From Schizosaccharomyces osmophilus (taxonomy: Eukaryota; Ascomycota; Schizosaccharomycetes; Schizosaccharomycetales; Schizosaccharomycetaceae): DNA of 64,000 bases. The stretch spans positions 213,501 through 277,500 of the forward strand of contig NC_079239.1 of assembly GCF_027921745.1 (NCBI RefSeq), in the 5' to 3' direction. Positions 9,631 through 20,884 of this stretch are shown piece after piece. A model generated the notes under the pieces. The model had not been told where the DNA came from. It worked only from the letters and a program-made list of their open reading frames with translations, and ran no database searches. Position numbers and translations under genes: made by a program. Position 1 is the first letter of the stretch. The number at the start of each line of letters is the position of its first letter.

Positions 9631-11667
9631 ATGCGGGTTCAGCAATTATTTTTAATAAGCACCCTTGCGGCTTTTGGAATTTATTCTAGCTTTTATGGGT
9701 TTTCCACATACAAAAAGCAGGATGTTTCTGCAATAAAAACTTGGCTTGACGAACATTCTGTCCCATACGGCACACGATCCACTCCTGTCGAGTTTAGGGA
9801 CTTTCTGGTTGAACATTATGAGTCACTGATCCCAAGATTTAAAGAAGCGACCGGTCTCGAGTCATCCAGCTGGCTCGGTAAAAAGACCAATCCTTATTTT
9901 GCCACTGCCAAGCAAAAGGTGAATAAAGCTAGTCAACATATAGGAAACGTCGCTTCTGGTGCTAAAGGCACTACCTCTGATGTATGGGAAGAACAAAAAT
10001 CTCGCTTTTTTGATGCTTGGAATGACTCCCAGCTTCGTGCATTTTTAGCTCGTTACAGTGAAGCATTTGCTCCCGTCGAGAAAAAACATTTGCTTGATAA
10101 GCTATCTCCTTCTTCTCTTCGTAAACTGGCCGTGAAGGAATATACGATGCTGGTAAGTAAGCTAGGCGAAACTGGTGATTGGGTGTACGACACCTGGTCA
10201 GATAATGAGCTTCGCACTTGGCTTCACGATATGGGAGTTCCAATCCAGGCTCATGAAACCCGTCCCCATATCCTCAGCAAGGTAAAAGAAACAATGGTTG
10301 AAAAGTTGGAGTCTGGTAAGCCTGTCGTTGACTCCATCAAGAAGGATGCAACGAAGAAAACTGACAAAACTGGTAAATATGTTGACGATGCTAGTAAAAA
10401 GGCCGAAGATTATGCAGAATATGCTTCTGAGAAGCTTACCGAGACCGGAGAAAACATTGGTGATAACTTACAAAAGAAGGCTGATAAGCTTCACGAAGCT
10501 TCCAAGGATAAAGGCCGCATAGCTACCTGGTGGTCTGAATCTGGACTAAAAGCATATTTGGACGCTCGAGGCATTAATATCTACCAACCGTCTGCTCTTG
10601 ACAAATTATGGGCATCGGCTCGTCGCCAATACTACCTTAAGACGAACGGCTACGAAACTTTGAAAGCCTCAGTAAAAGAGCACGTATCTTCTGTCACTGA
10701 CAGTGCTTCCGGTATGGCTTCCGATGCGGCTTCAGATGCTTCAACCGCAGCGACCGATGCATATCACGCTGCTACCACAAATGCTAATCAACTTAACGAT
10801 GAAATCAAGCATGCAAAAAGTTCAAATGCACGTGATTTCTCTACCAAAACCAAGGATTTGAAACACAAGGCTTCCGATGCTGCTTCTTACGCCTCTGATA
10901 AACTTGATCAAGGCTCCGAAAAGGTTAAAGCCCAAAAAGAAGCTGCTTCTTCAAAAGCTCGCGATTTGATTGACGAAACTGTGCTTGAAAAATGGCAGGA
11001 ATCCAAACTCCGCGAGTTCCTTTATTTACGTGGTGTACCTGTCCCGAAAAAGAGCAACAAGCAAAAATTGATAGACATCGTTCGTAAACATTTCAACAAA
11101 GGAACGATTCCTCATTGGGCGGTACATTTTAACACACTTAGTTCAAAGGAATTAAGTAATTGGATTCAGGATTTCAAAAAGTACTATCACGGCAAGCTCC
11201 ATCCTTCTAAAAATCGCGAGCATTTGGTTCAAAATGCGTGCAACATCTATCGTTCCCTAAAGAATCAAGGAAATAAATCTATTCTTAAGAAAGCCGAAAA
11301 GAAGTTTTCAGAGGCGTCCCTTCCTGATTACACTGGCTGGTCCAATGAGGATATAAAGTCTGCTTTGTCTGAATATGGAGAGGCAATCGGAAAACCTTTC
11401 CACCGTCAGGATGCAGTTGAAAAGTTGAAGCATCATGACTTGCTGTTTTACGGACCTATCCCCGGTAAAAAACAAGCCCAAGGTGTATTTGGATTTTTGC
11501 AACGTGTAGGTAGCTTTATCGGATTTGGAAAGCGTACTACTCCCGAAGAACAGCTTGAAGCGGACTATGACAACGTGAAAAAGAATATCCCGAAAGTAGC
11601 ATCTAAATACGCTACATCCGCTTCAGATTATGTGGAATCGAATGCCAAAAAGGTCCAAATGGCTTAA
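9631..11667 (+). CDS. ish1: Ish1, LEA-like nuclear envelope stress protein
   Basis: Single exon, 678 residues. An N-terminal hydrophobic segment (residues 5-23) looks like a signal or anchor. I count seven Ish1-type repeats of about 35 residues, with the core W-x-(D/E)-x-x-L-x-x-(W/F/Y)-L, near residues 34-63, 127-160, 187-222, 298-335, 452-488, 499-535 and 576-610. Between them lie Ala/Lys/Asp-rich helical stretches (DDASKKAEDYAEYASEKL and SDAASDASTAATDAY) resembling LEA 11-mer repeats. In S. pombe, Ish1 partners with Bis1, sits at the nuclear envelope and is induced by stress and stationary phase under Spc1-Atf1. The upstream CRE at 9148 fits this. Confidence 0.92.
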   Translation: MRVQQLFLISTLAAFGIYSSFYGFSTYKKQDVSAIKTWLDEHSVPYGTRSTPVEFRDFLVEHYESLIPRFKEATGLESSSWLGKKTNPYFATAKQKVNKASQHIGNVASGAKGTTSDVWEEQKSRFFDAWNDSQLRAFLARYSEAFAPVEKKHLLDKLSPSSLRKLAVKEYTMLVSKLGETGDWVYDTWSDNELRTWLHDMGVPIQAHETRPHILSKVKETMVEKLESGKPVVDSIKKDATKKTDKTGKYVDDASKKAEDYAEYASEKLTETGENIGDNLQKKADKLHEASKDKGRIATWWSESGLKAYLDARGINIYQPSALDKLWASARRQYYLKTNGYETLKASVKEHVSSVTDSASGMASDAASDASTAATDAYHAATTNANQLNDEIKHAKSSNARDFSTKTKDLKHKASDAASYASDKLDQGSEKVKAQKEAASSKARDLIDETVLEKWQESKLREFLYLRGVPVPKKSNKQKLIDIVRKHFNKGTIPHWAVHFNTLSSKELSNWIQDFKKYYHGKLHPSKNREHLVQNACNIYRSLKNQGNKSILKKAEKKFSEASLPDYTGWSNEDIKSALSEYGEAIGKPFHRQDAVEKLKHHDLLFYGPIPGKKQAQGVFGFLQRVGSFIGFGKRTTPEEQLEADYDNVKKNIPKVASKYATSASDYVESNAKKVQMA

Positions 11668-11875
11668 TTAGTTTTATCCAGAATTCAAGGTAACCATGCT
11701 TTTTGTTAAGTGTTTATTTTATGATATATAATGAGTTAATATATATAAAAATATAAGTTTTGGCCTGATTTAAACAAATTCATCTGTAGAATTTTACTTT
11801 AAACGAAATTGATTTTATATAAACAAAGGCAGTGAAATAAAGCCAAGAAACAGTAGGTACATTGATTAAGCGTTA

Positions 11876-12658
11876 TTAATTGATACATTTCAAAAGTATC
11901 TGCTGATGAATTTCATCTAAATCCAAAGCGATCGCTAAAATAGGCAGAATCTGTTCACGGTGTTCTTGATTCTCCAAAAATTGAATCAGAACATTCCTTA
12001 CATATTCTTTGTCAATAACATCTTTCGAGAGACCATTTGATATATTTGCTTCATTCGCATTGAAATGTACGTTTGGTGTAATCTCATTGCTTTTAACTTC
12101 CGAAATTTGCACGGGAGTCTCATCTTTTCTTTCCAAATCTTTCATTTTTTGTTTTAATTCTTTTATTTCGTCACGAGAATCTACCAGCTCGTTTCCCACG
12201 TTTCGTAACATGTCTTGTAAGTTTTGGTTCTCCTCCTGAATCCTAGATTTTTCGTCCGAATTAACATCGTCAACATCTTTCAAGTCTTTAACTTCTTTTT
12301 TCAAATTATCCATTTCTCTTGACATAAGACCTTTTAATTCATCAGCTTCTACATTATTGCGTTGCGTTTCTTCAAGTGCGCTTCTCAGAGCATCAGTTTC
12401 ACCGACAAGATCCCTGTTTCTTAACTGTAGCTCTGAAACTAAAGAATCATTCTCTTTTTTCTGATCTGCTGAAGCTCCATTCTCTGGGTGCTCACCATTG
12501 GCTTCGGTAGTCACTGTTTTCTTCTTCTTTTTGTTTTTCTTCTTCTTCTTCGACGAAGAGCTGACTGAGGGTGGAGTCGAGACTGTAAAATTTTCTTTTA
12601 AATCTTTTTCATGGTTCTCCCGCTCTAAATCATTGTTGACTGCTAAGGACGTAGCCAT
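11876..12658 (-). CDS. GRIP-domain trans-Golgi coiled-coil protein
   Basis: The product is 260 residues from the ATG at 12658; the frame extends 13 codons further up but only to a GTG. It starts with a Ser-rich segment and a striking Lys run (KKKKKNKKKKK, about residues 36-46), continues as heptad-rich coiled coil (about 65-180), and ends in a GRIP domain: YVRNVLIQFLENQ followed by LPILAIALDLDEIHQQ. GRIP domains bind Arl1-GTP and target golgins to the trans-Golgi. At 260 residues it is short for a golgin. It corresponds by position to the S. pombe GRIP protein next to ish1. Convergent with ish1 (208-bp gap). Confidence 0.85.
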   Translation of the reverse strand: MATSLAVNNDLERENHEKDLKENFTVSTPPSVSSSSKKKKKNKKKKKTVTTEANGEHPENGASADQKKENDSLVSELQLRNRDLVGETDALRSALEETQRNNVEADELKGLMSREMDNLKKEVKDLKDVDDVNSDEKSRIQEENQNLQDMLRNVGNELVDSRDEIKELKQKMKDLERKDETPVQISEVKSNEITPNVHFNANEANISNGLSKDVIDKEYVRNVLIQFLENQEHREQILPILAIALDLDEIHQQILLKCIN

Positions 12659-12940
12659 TGTAGTATGTAGTTTATAGTAGTGACCAGGAAGTTTCACTTC
12701 AAGAAGTGCCTATTCAGCAGAAGTTTCCAATATGCGCGAACCTTCAAACTTACTTCTTACTATTTTGTTTTTGTTTACACTTTCATTAAAAAAAATAAAC
12801 ACAACTATAAGTCGGAGGTAGAGTTATTTTTAGTAAAATAGGTTTCTTACAAGAATCCCGTTTATGTAGATATTTAATAAATTCTATCATAATTCTATGT
12901 AATATATATCTTTTCATTCATGAGAGTATTTGAATCACAA

Positions 12941-15281
12941 TTAAGGAAGAGGATTACCAAATGCATGCTCTTTCAGGTAATCAGGTCCTTTCTCTTGATA
13001 CTCAGCTCGAGATATAGAAATATTCTTGAACTCTTCAGTAACACTCCATTCAGAGGCTCCTTTCCATGCATCCAGCAAAGGATCGGATGCACTGTACACA
13101 TTCAATTGAGAACCAACCGGTAATACACTCATTAACTCATTTTCAACGCGCTTAACAATTCCAGGAAATTTTGAAAGTCCTCCAGTTACAACAATGTTTT
13201 TTATAAGCTTGTCCCGTTCTTCCGTACTATGTCTTTGCAAAATGCCGCGAATGATCTCAACAATTCCAGCTTGATCTAAGCCGACAATACTCGGAGTGAA
13301 AAGAACTTCTGGAACTCGCAAGCGTTCAACGTTAAAGTGAAGCTGGAATGAATGAGCAACGCTTTCCGGATCAAAAGGACTGACTCCTCGTGTGAATGCA
13401 TAGAGTAAAGTACTTTTGGGGTCGTTAAGAGCATCGTATGTATTTTCCGGGCGAAATAAAGGATCGTACTCCAATTGTTGTTTTTCTAATGCATAAATTT
13501 CCTCCACAAAACGTTTTCCTTCATCTTCTAACTGCTCGGCGTTCAAAACATCATGGTAAACTTTCCAATCTTCATCACTAGCACCAAAAGTATCTTCTGA
13601 TTGTCCTTTTCGTCTTTTTTTTTGAACGGGTTCGCTAGCTAATGTAGCAAGACTTTTCATTCTCATTTGTGAAGTGTGCGACTTACGATCGTTGAGCTCA
13701 GATTTCAGTCTTCGATTTTCCTGAATTTTGTCCAAAAGATGTTTATGCAATTCACGCTTTTGCTTGACCCAAACCGAAAAACTTTCCTTTCGTAGCTGTT
13801 CGTCAGCTTCCTGTTTTTCGTGTAAAACAGCCTCCTCGATTGCTCTATCAGCTTTTGCACGCATCCTGGCATCATAATTTGCCTTTAAGAGTTTCTGATT
13901 TCGTTTTTGACGAAGCCCAGCTTCATCTAAATCAGAATCCGGGACATTCACCAAGGGGAATGCTTGCTCTACATCAACATCTGCAAGATCAGCTTCAGGA
14001 TCCTCTTGTTGATGCTGATGTTGACGTAAAGCATCCCTCTCGGCCCTACGAATTCTAGACTGCACGTTCTTCAATTGAGCCTTCAACTGAGCTTCATCGG
14101 AAAACCCAGCTTCTTGTAACACCTTTTGATAGTCTCGTTTTGAAAGGACACTGCTTTGCTCTTGTAAGCGCCGAAGCGTATTGAGTTCTTTCTCCCGCTC
14201 AGCAGCTTTTTCCTTTCTTTTAATTGCAGCTTGCGCTTGGAGTCGTCGTCCACTTTCTCTCTTTCTTTCAGCAATTTGGTTAAGTTCCTCCTGAGATTTT
14301 TCTTGAGCTACTGCTTCCGCGTAAGGAAATTGCAAAACAACGTCCTCTCGAGACAGAACGTCCTTGTCCAGTACACGAGAGACCTCGGCATTATAATCCG
14401 GAGATATATGGCAATAATCATGCATTAATAATTGAGCTTGAGAAGGAAGCATCTTTATTGGGAAAAATGGATATTTCATTTGGAAAAGACGGAGCAAGTA
14501 GGATGATGAGGAAGCACCACCCCATGAGACACGTTTGGCTTCATGAGCAAGTTTCTGGCCGTCCAAGATAGGTAAAACATGAGAAGTTGAATGCCCGAGG
14601 TTTAGAGCTACACCACTAGAGTCTTTACCAGCATTATGATAAAAGGAAAAAAGGCCGTCGACACCATATGCAACCGAAGGAACTTGATATAACTCAAATA
14701 GTAGCTCAGTCATTGTGGAGCGGCTATATGCCGGGTTCATGAAAGGTTCAGTCATACAAACAGGATGATCTTGATGTTCAATTCCAAGTTTCAAAAAAGT
14801 GTAATCAAGTACACTTTCCATAACGTCCCAATTATTGATAACATTTTGCTCAAAAGGGGATCGTGCTATCGAACGGGCACCAACTTCAATCAAAGTATCG
14901 TTTCCCACAAGTGTGGAAGTTCTGGAAAGCTTTCTGTCTCTGTATCTAGACATGAGATTGTCGAATTGCAGCCGAGGTTCCTTTTCTCCACCCCATCCAG
15001 CACGAAGTTGCCAGGATCCTATAAACTGTTTTAGTATCAATCAATAATGAAATGTTTAACAATTGAGGGCAAATGATGTCCCATTTCTTCGGAAAAAGGT
15101 TCGTCCAAACTGATACTTTCTTTCTAAAAGAATAATCAAAGGGGTCTTTTCAATTGCACACATGAAGCTCCTATGACTTACCATTGTCAATCACTATGGG
15201 GATTTCGCTAGATACATTACTGAACGTTGGCGTATGTCCAGGAAATGTAGGATCACGAATAGTATGAAATATTCCAGTCAT
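12941..15281 (-). CDS. arp5: Actin-related protein Arp5 (INO80 subunit, two exons)
   Basis: Exons (minus strand) 15182-15281 and 12941-15018, with a 163-bp intron (GTAAGT donor, TACTAAAAC branch region). The product is 725 residues. Exon 1 encodes MTGIFHTIRDPTFPGH and ends in IPIVIDNG, whose last codon is split; exon 2 continues SWQLRAGW, restoring the actin phosphate-1 loop. Actin-fold blocks follow (GNDTLIE; LNLGHSTSHVLPI; and near the C-terminus NIVVTGGLSKFPG). The large charged coiled-coil insertion in the middle (about residues 280-520) is typical of Arp5. In INO80, Arp5 with Ies6 contacts the nucleosome and is needed for remodelling. Confidence 0.93.
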
Positions 15282-16026
15282 TTTGGAAAATATGAGCAAA
15301 AACGTTATAGGAAGGATGCAAACTTGTATCTAAGAGATAAAAAACCGAATTCATCCACTAGACCTTTGAGACATTACCAGCTATAGTAACTCTCAAAAGG
15401 AATTTAATCAAAGGCTCAATTAAATGGCAAAGCTCAATAAAGTAATCGACTAGTTCAACAATATACTTTTGCCCAGCTATTGGGTATAGAAGTAAGAACA
15501 AAACTGTTCGTTCGTTTATAAAGCAATCTGCTTATGTAATTTCCAAAATAAGTTTTAACCAGGAAATCAAAGAAAACAGAGAGTCGGGCAACGATTTTGG
15601 TGTGTAAATCAGATGAATATAGAAAAAGTGCAGGTGCTATGACTGACAAGCCGAAAAACTAAAGCACACGATTTAAATAATAGAAGTAAATACTAGTAGT
15701 TAAAAATGTCGGGGATCTTGTAATGCAACGCTGGTTTTAGATAAATGCACTTCGTTGGTGAGAAAAATCAACTTCTCGAATTCCAAGCACATTAGTTACC
15801 ACTTGCCATTCTTCTCACTTGTGACAACAAGGAGTAATTTGGCTATTCATAAATACTTTAGGGATTTGAAAACGCATAAAAAAAATTTAGTGGGCTTTTT
15901 TTAACAGAATAAAGCCGACAATTAAGGATTCTTTGTTTTATACGCTCAAGAAGTTGTTTTGCCAGTAATTGATTTACAACAAGGTTCATCATTAAAATCT
16001 AAGTATTTAAAGCCTTAAAAACTATC
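15282..16026. other. Divergent arp5/Kin17 promoter region
   Basis: 745 bp, AT-rich, with no supported gene. Short frames on either strand show no domain or codon signal. Confidence 0.5.
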
Positions 16027-16956
16027 ATGGGACGAGCTGAAGCTGGTACTCCAAAGGCCATATCAAACGCTTTAAAGAGCAAAGGATTGCAGCGTTTACG
16101 CTGGTATTGTACTGCTTGCCAGAAACAAATGAGAGATGAAAATGGATTCAAATGCCATACGCAAAGTGAAGGACATATCCGAAGAATGTCTCTCATTGCT
16201 GAGAATCCTGGTAAACACATCCAAGATTTTTCCAATCAATTTTTGCAGGATTTCGTTTCGCTCCTTCGAACGGCTCACGGGGAAAAGAAAGTTCAATTTA
16301 ATAAATTTTATCAAGAATACATTCGAGATAAGAATCACGTGCATATGAACGCGACTCGCTGGCATACTCTGTCAGAGTTCTGCAAGTTTTTGGGCCGGCA
16401 GAGCATTTGCCGTGTGGAAGAAACGGAAAAGGGCTTTTTTATTTCTTACATTGATAAGAACCCTGAATCCCTTCGTCGATCTGAAGCGAACCGTAAAAGA
16501 GAACTCCAAGAAAAATCAGAGGGAGAGACTCATTTACGGTTACTAAATGAACAAATTCAAAGAGCAAAGGAAGCTTACACTAGGCAACATGAAGAAGAAG
16601 AGAAGCAGCCCGTAAGTCATGAACTACAGCGACCTGAAAATCAAGGCGTTCATTTGCAGTTGTCTTCAACTCATCCATCGACGAATGAAAAGCCCTCTTT
16701 AAGCAGTGGCTCCTCTTCTGTTGCTCCCAATTTAAAGGCTCCTACAATTCCATCGTCTAAACCACTCTTTTCAGTGCCTTCTAAGCCAAGGTCGAAGAAC
16801 GTGTTTGCTACGTTGAACAAATTTCAAAAAAAGACACCAGAGTCACCTGAAAATACTCCCAAAAAAGATAACAATTCCAAACGTCCTCGTTCAGCAATGG
16901 AGGAAATTATCATGCAAGAGACTGCACGAGAGAAGCGAAAACATGTGTCTACCTAG
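16027..16956 (+). CDS. Kin17/Rts2-like nuclear protein
   Basis: Single exon, 309 residues. An N-terminal C2H2 zinc finger (C28, C31, H44, H50) follows the conserved MGRAEAGTPKAISNALKSKG. A Kin17 winged-helix segment covers about residues 55-160, including NATRWHTLSEFCKFLGR and GFFISYIDKNPE. The remainder is low complexity and basic, ending in RPRSAMEEI. Kin17 proteins are nuclear, associate with chromatin and spliceosomes, and are tied to DNA damage response and pre-mRNA processing. The C-terminal KOW region of animal Kin17 is absent, as in the shorter yeast homologues. Confidence 0.88.
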   Translation: MGRAEAGTPKAISNALKSKGLQRLRWYCTACQKQMRDENGFKCHTQSEGHIRRMSLIAENPGKHIQDFSNQFLQDFVSLLRTAHGEKKVQFNKFYQEYIRDKNHVHMNATRWHTLSEFCKFLGRQSICRVEETEKGFFISYIDKNPESLRRSEANRKRELQEKSEGETHLRLLNEQIQRAKEAYTRQHEEEEKQPVSHELQRPENQGVHLQLSSTHPSTNEKPSLSSGSSSVAPNLKAPTIPSSKPLFSVPSKPRSKNVFATLNKFQKKTPESPENTPKKDNNSKRPRSAMEEIIMQETAREKRKHVST

Positions 16957-17279
16957 GGCTTTAAATTGTTCGTTGTTTGCAAGTGGTGCTTGGGATTCAT
17001 ATTTATTCTTTAACTTAATGTATAGTAGTTACTGAGTGTTGTAATGATAATTTATGTTAGTATATTGGTTAGAAAAATCGAGTATAATGTTCTGTATGAC
17101 ATGTGTAATGTGGAGTATTAGAAGGAAAGAGAATTGTTTGTGTTTTAGTTATGAAAGAGATCGATTGATTAATAGTATTTGAATTTTTCGTAATAAATTG
17201 TATCCATCGACTGCTTGTAACTCAGATGATAACCAAGTTCAACGAACGCTCTATTTACTCGTGAACCAACAATTCAAAA
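16957..17279. other. Intergenic, Kin17-like to der1
   Basis: 323 bp of 3' flank and promoter. Nothing further recognised. Confidence 0.5.
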
Positions 17280-18074
17280 ATGGCATCCGAATTTACAAAT
17301 CAGGTCCAACAGCTTCTAGAAAGAATCCCTCCAGTGACCAGATATGGAATGTATACCATGTCTACAATTACAGTGCTGTATTTGTGTCAACTTTTATCAC
17401 CGCATACATATGTTTTAGACTTCGATTCTGTATTTAAGAAGCGTGAGGTTTATAGACTCATCAGTAACTTTTTCTTTATCGGAAGCGGGCTTAGTTTTAT
17501 TTTTAATTTGTTTTTCTGTACGTTTACCAGCTCCCTGGGATTATTTTTTTGAATTTGTTGCTAACGGGGATTACTTTAGTTTACCAGCATGGATCGTTTC
17601 TTGAAAGCCATGTACATCAAAGAAATACAAAGAGCTACTTGTACTATTTATTAAAAATAGTTCTCGTCATAGACGTAAGCATATGACAGAGTCAGTCTGC
17701 TGTTTAGCATCTTACTAACATCTTTAATTAAGGTATTTAGCTTGTTTTCTGGAATAGGTTCAGCTCTCTTCTCTTCTCTTTCTTGTGCGATGGCATATAC
17801 ATGGTCTTTGTACAATGCCCATCAGAAAGTGCAAGTGTTTTTCTTATTCCAGCTTCCAGGAAAATATTTGCCCTATTCCTTACTTGGTATGAGCTTTTTA
17901 ATGGGCGGCCCAGCTGCCTTAATTGAATCTGGGTTTGGTTTGCTAGCTGGTTTCCTTGTTTCTAAGCTAGATTCTCATCAACCATTTACAGGGTTTTCTT
18001 CTTTTGCGCCCAGTTCTACAGTTAAGAAATCTTCAGCTGCTTTTAAGGGTCGTGGACAGAGACTCGGAAGCTGA
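17280..18074 (+). CDS. der1: Derlin family ER membrane protein (ERAD, three exons)
   Basis: Exons 17280-17517, 17580-17674 and 17733-18074; introns of 62 and 58 bp with GTACGT/GTAAGC donors and GCTAAC/ACTAAC branch sites. Spliced length 224 residues, normal for Derlins. It begins with the family's amphipathic start and IPPVTRYGMY, then VYRLISNFFFIGSGLSFIFNLFF followed by YQHGSFLE across the first junction, and multiple hydrophobic helices. Derlins are inactive rhomboid-like proteins that help retrotranslocate misfolded ER proteins with Hrd1 and Cdc48. The short Lys/Ser C-terminal tail carries no obvious Cdc48-binding SHP motif. Confidence 0.9.
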
Positions 18075-18432
18075 AAAAGAGCTTATAAAAGAGCCACATG
18101 CCGCCGTTTAACATATAATGAAAACGAACCAATGTATTTGTGATGCTGATGAATATTAATTTACCAACCTTTAATGCTATAGAGCACTTCCGGTAATAGT
18201 TTTAAAAATCTCAACTACGCTGTAGGGTTTTGAGACTATTTACGAATCTAGTTAGTCAATGCAGTAAACACCTGAAATTAGTAAAAAGGTATTATTCTTA
18301 AAAGATATTAAATATAATGTTTAAATATGTAGTTGCTTTGGTTGCCAATTCCAACGAGTTCTCGTTGTTGACAAGGAACCTTTCATTCTTTTTCCTAGAG
18401 CCAATTGAGGTCTCCCAAGACTAAATTCCATT
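18075..18432. other. Intergenic der1-TMF1
   Basis: 358 bp between tandem genes; no gene or notable element recognised. Confidence 0.5.
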
Positions 18433-20073
18433 ATGGAAGGCTCAAGATGGGGAGATTTTTTCAAAAAGACATTGACAAACGTCGAATCAAGTCTTGACAA
18501 AGTCTTAGAAGTACCAAGTCATGAAGGAGGAAGTCCTAATGCACCAAAATCAAAGGACGATGTTATTCGGAAGTTGGTTGAAGAGGGACAAGCTCTATCC
18601 AAACATGAATTAAAGTTGAGTAATACAGTAAAAACTTTAAGGAAAAATTTGGATGAAACCGAATCCAAATTGAAGAAACTGGAAGACGGAAAGCCAACAG
18701 AGAAGTCCAGTACAACTGACAATTCGGAAATAAGCGTTCAAGAACGGCTGGAATCTGTAAAAAAAGATTATGAAAATCGAATTACTCTTCTTGAAAAAGA
18801 AAATGAGTTACTAAAGCGAAAGGTTGAAGAAGCTACAGTCGATAGTATGGAAGTTGTTCGTTTGACTCGTCAAGTTGAGACGTTATCGACTCAACAGTCT
18901 ATTCAAAAAAACCAATGGCTTCGTTCTGAAGAGAAACTCAAAGCTGAAATAGCACATTTGAGTGGACAATGTCGTATATTCACTCAGCATACTCAAGTCG
19001 CTCAGGAAAATTATAAAGCTGCCAGTAATATGGTTTCTGAGTTTACACAGAGAGAAGAAGATTACAAAAAACAATTGGAATCCCAAAAGGACGAAATCGA
19101 AAAGTTATTGAAGTTTAATACTGATATTCGACAAGAATATCATGCAAAAACTCAACTATTACAAGAACCATTAGAATCCAATGCAGTTGCAGCACTCGCT
19201 AAGACATTCCCGAATACAATTGATACCCTTGATACAAAAAATGTCAATGACAATGTTGAATTTTATGCTAACAATAATGATGATAATGAACATACTCCTA
19301 CGAATGCCTCTAAACCCAATTTGGCAAATAACATAAATGCCATCGATAAGTATGAGCAGAATGTTGATTCCGGTTCAGATATGCATACAAGCTCATCAAG
19401 CTCAAATCGACCACCGCCCTTAAAGCTGAAGGGGGAGAACTACAATGAAGAAAACGGGGTGTACTCAGAAGATGACTTTAGTCAAGATTCAGAAGTTACC
19501 AAGCAAGAAGTTTTGGAAAATTACTTGAATACGCTTGCGATTTCACCCACAGAACCAAAAGCACCTCGACTGCCGCGGACAGCGTCAGAAGGGAAGAGAA
19601 TGGGAAGACAGACCTCATCAAGGTTTACTTCCATGAATAGCATGGTTATGTCTCCTATGTCAGCCTCACATGACTTTGATACTTTATCTTCTCTTTCGTA
19701 TACGCCAAGTACTGCTGAAAAACCGATTAGCAACACTGGTCCAGATATGAGTCTTCTGGAACAACTATCGTCAACGATTCGCCGCTTAGAGGCGGAATTA
19801 CAGACTACGAAACAGCAGGTTGTACAGCTTATAAATCAACGCGACCAAGCGCGTCAAGAAATAGTAAATTCGTATGTGGATAAAGAAACGAAAGATACCT
19901 CAGAACGAGAACTTACTGAGCTACGTGAGCAATACAGCATTCTTCAAAAACAGCACACAGAAGCCCAAAGTATTTTAAGGAAACGAGGCGACCGTGTCTT
20001 TGAACTCGAATTAGATATAAAAGAGATGCGCCAGCTTTACCAAAGTCAAATCGATCTCTTGGCCAGAAATTGA
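18433..20073 (+). CDS. TMF1-like Golgi coiled-coil protein
   Basis: Single exon, 546 residues. It starts SRWGDFFKKTLTNVESSLDKVL, an amphipathic opening typical of TMF/Sgm1-type golgins. Coiled coil occupies about residues 40-240, a Ser/Asn-rich low-complexity linker 250-430, and a second coiled coil about 435-546 matches the TMF TATA-binding/Rab6-binding region (ERELTELREQYSILQKQH, then GDRVFELELDIKEMRQLYQSQ). Family members sit on the Golgi, bind Rab6/Ypt6 and act in retrograde transport; the name 'TATA element modulatory factor' is historical. It is the second golgin in this window. Confidence 0.85.
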   Translation: MEGSRWGDFFKKTLTNVESSLDKVLEVPSHEGGSPNAPKSKDDVIRKLVEEGQALSKHELKLSNTVKTLRKNLDETESKLKKLEDGKPTEKSSTTDNSEISVQERLESVKKDYENRITLLEKENELLKRKVEEATVDSMEVVRLTRQVETLSTQQSIQKNQWLRSEEKLKAEIAHLSGQCRIFTQHTQVAQENYKAASNMVSEFTQREEDYKKQLESQKDEIEKLLKFNTDIRQEYHAKTQLLQEPLESNAVAALAKTFPNTIDTLDTKNVNDNVEFYANNNDDNEHTPTNASKPNLANNINAIDKYEQNVDSGSDMHTSSSSSNRPPPLKLKGENYNEENGVYSEDDFSQDSEVTKQEVLENYLNTLAISPTEPKAPRLPRTASEGKRMGRQTSSRFTSMNSMVMSPMSASHDFDTLSSLSYTPSTAEKPISNTGPDMSLLEQLSSTIRRLEAELQTTKQQVVQLINQRDQARQEIVNSYVDKETKDTSERELTELREQYSILQKQHTEAQSILRKRGDRVFELELDIKEMRQLYQSQIDLLARN

Positions 20074-20344
20074 ACCAATGCATATATTTGCAAAAAGAAT
20101 TCGTACTTATTAATTTGCAAGTATAATTCATATTGTGGTTGAAACAAAAATGTAAAGAATCTAAAATCGTCATTTTATTAAACAATTCTTCCTTAGAGCA
20201 TGGGTGCATTATCATATATGACCTTGCGAAACCCAGATCAATGCACCGTAGTATGTAAAAAGGCCGGATCATCTCATCCCAGTTATTTATATTTTCGTCA
20301 CGACCAAGCAAAGGTTATGATCAGTGCTGCTTCGGTGTTTCGAC

Positions 20345-20884
20345 TTAGTTGCTGCCACCAAGTTGTTCAAGAACTGCTTCAATTTGGTCACCATCTTCCA
20401 TATCAAGCTGTAGAATGTTAGACTCATAATCAAAAGCTATACCGTTTTTGCATACCTCCGCTGGAGTTTGATCAGGTCGAATCCGCTCACCATCAACCAA
20501 GAAACGCAAACTGTTCATGGTTTTACCTTGACGAGCACAATAAATTTTCATAAGTTTACTAAACTCTGTGGTTTTCTTAATTTTAAAAAACACCTCATTG
20601 TTGTCCTACACCGATAAATGAGTTAGCGTCCATTATTATGTTCGTTTGACTTTAAGAATTTTAAAACAAGGCTAAAATAATCACCACAGAGGTGTATGCG
20701 TTCTTCACGAAAGAAACATAGTAGCTCATCTCTGTATATTCAATATTTCTCTTACCTGTCCTACAACCTTGAGGTTAATGTGTTCGGTCGATGGTTTCAC
20801 ATCTTGTTGAGAAGGCTCGCCGCCAGCGGGAGTAATTACTCCATTATCAATACCAGATACATTCGAGGATGGTGAATCGGACAT
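20345..20884 (-). CDS. pmt3: SUMO (Pmt3), three exons
   Basis: Exons (minus strand) 20756-20884, 20456-20605 and 20345-20407; introns of 150 and 48 bp. Spliced product 113 residues. Acidic/Ser N-terminal tail, then the ubiquitin-like fold ([54 protein letters not shown]). The mature end is the diglycine at 110-111, and the propeptide is only Ser-Asn, shorter than in many SUMOs. Ulp1 removes the tail before E1 activation. The 48-bp intron is in frame and stop-free, so unspliced reading is possible but inserts 16 residues in the fold. The intron has a GTATGC donor and a CTAAC branch. Confidence 0.95.

Noticed and set aside
20200-20421. 73-codon + frame overlapping the pmt3 3' end
   Set aside because: Antisense to SUMO exons; no independent signal.
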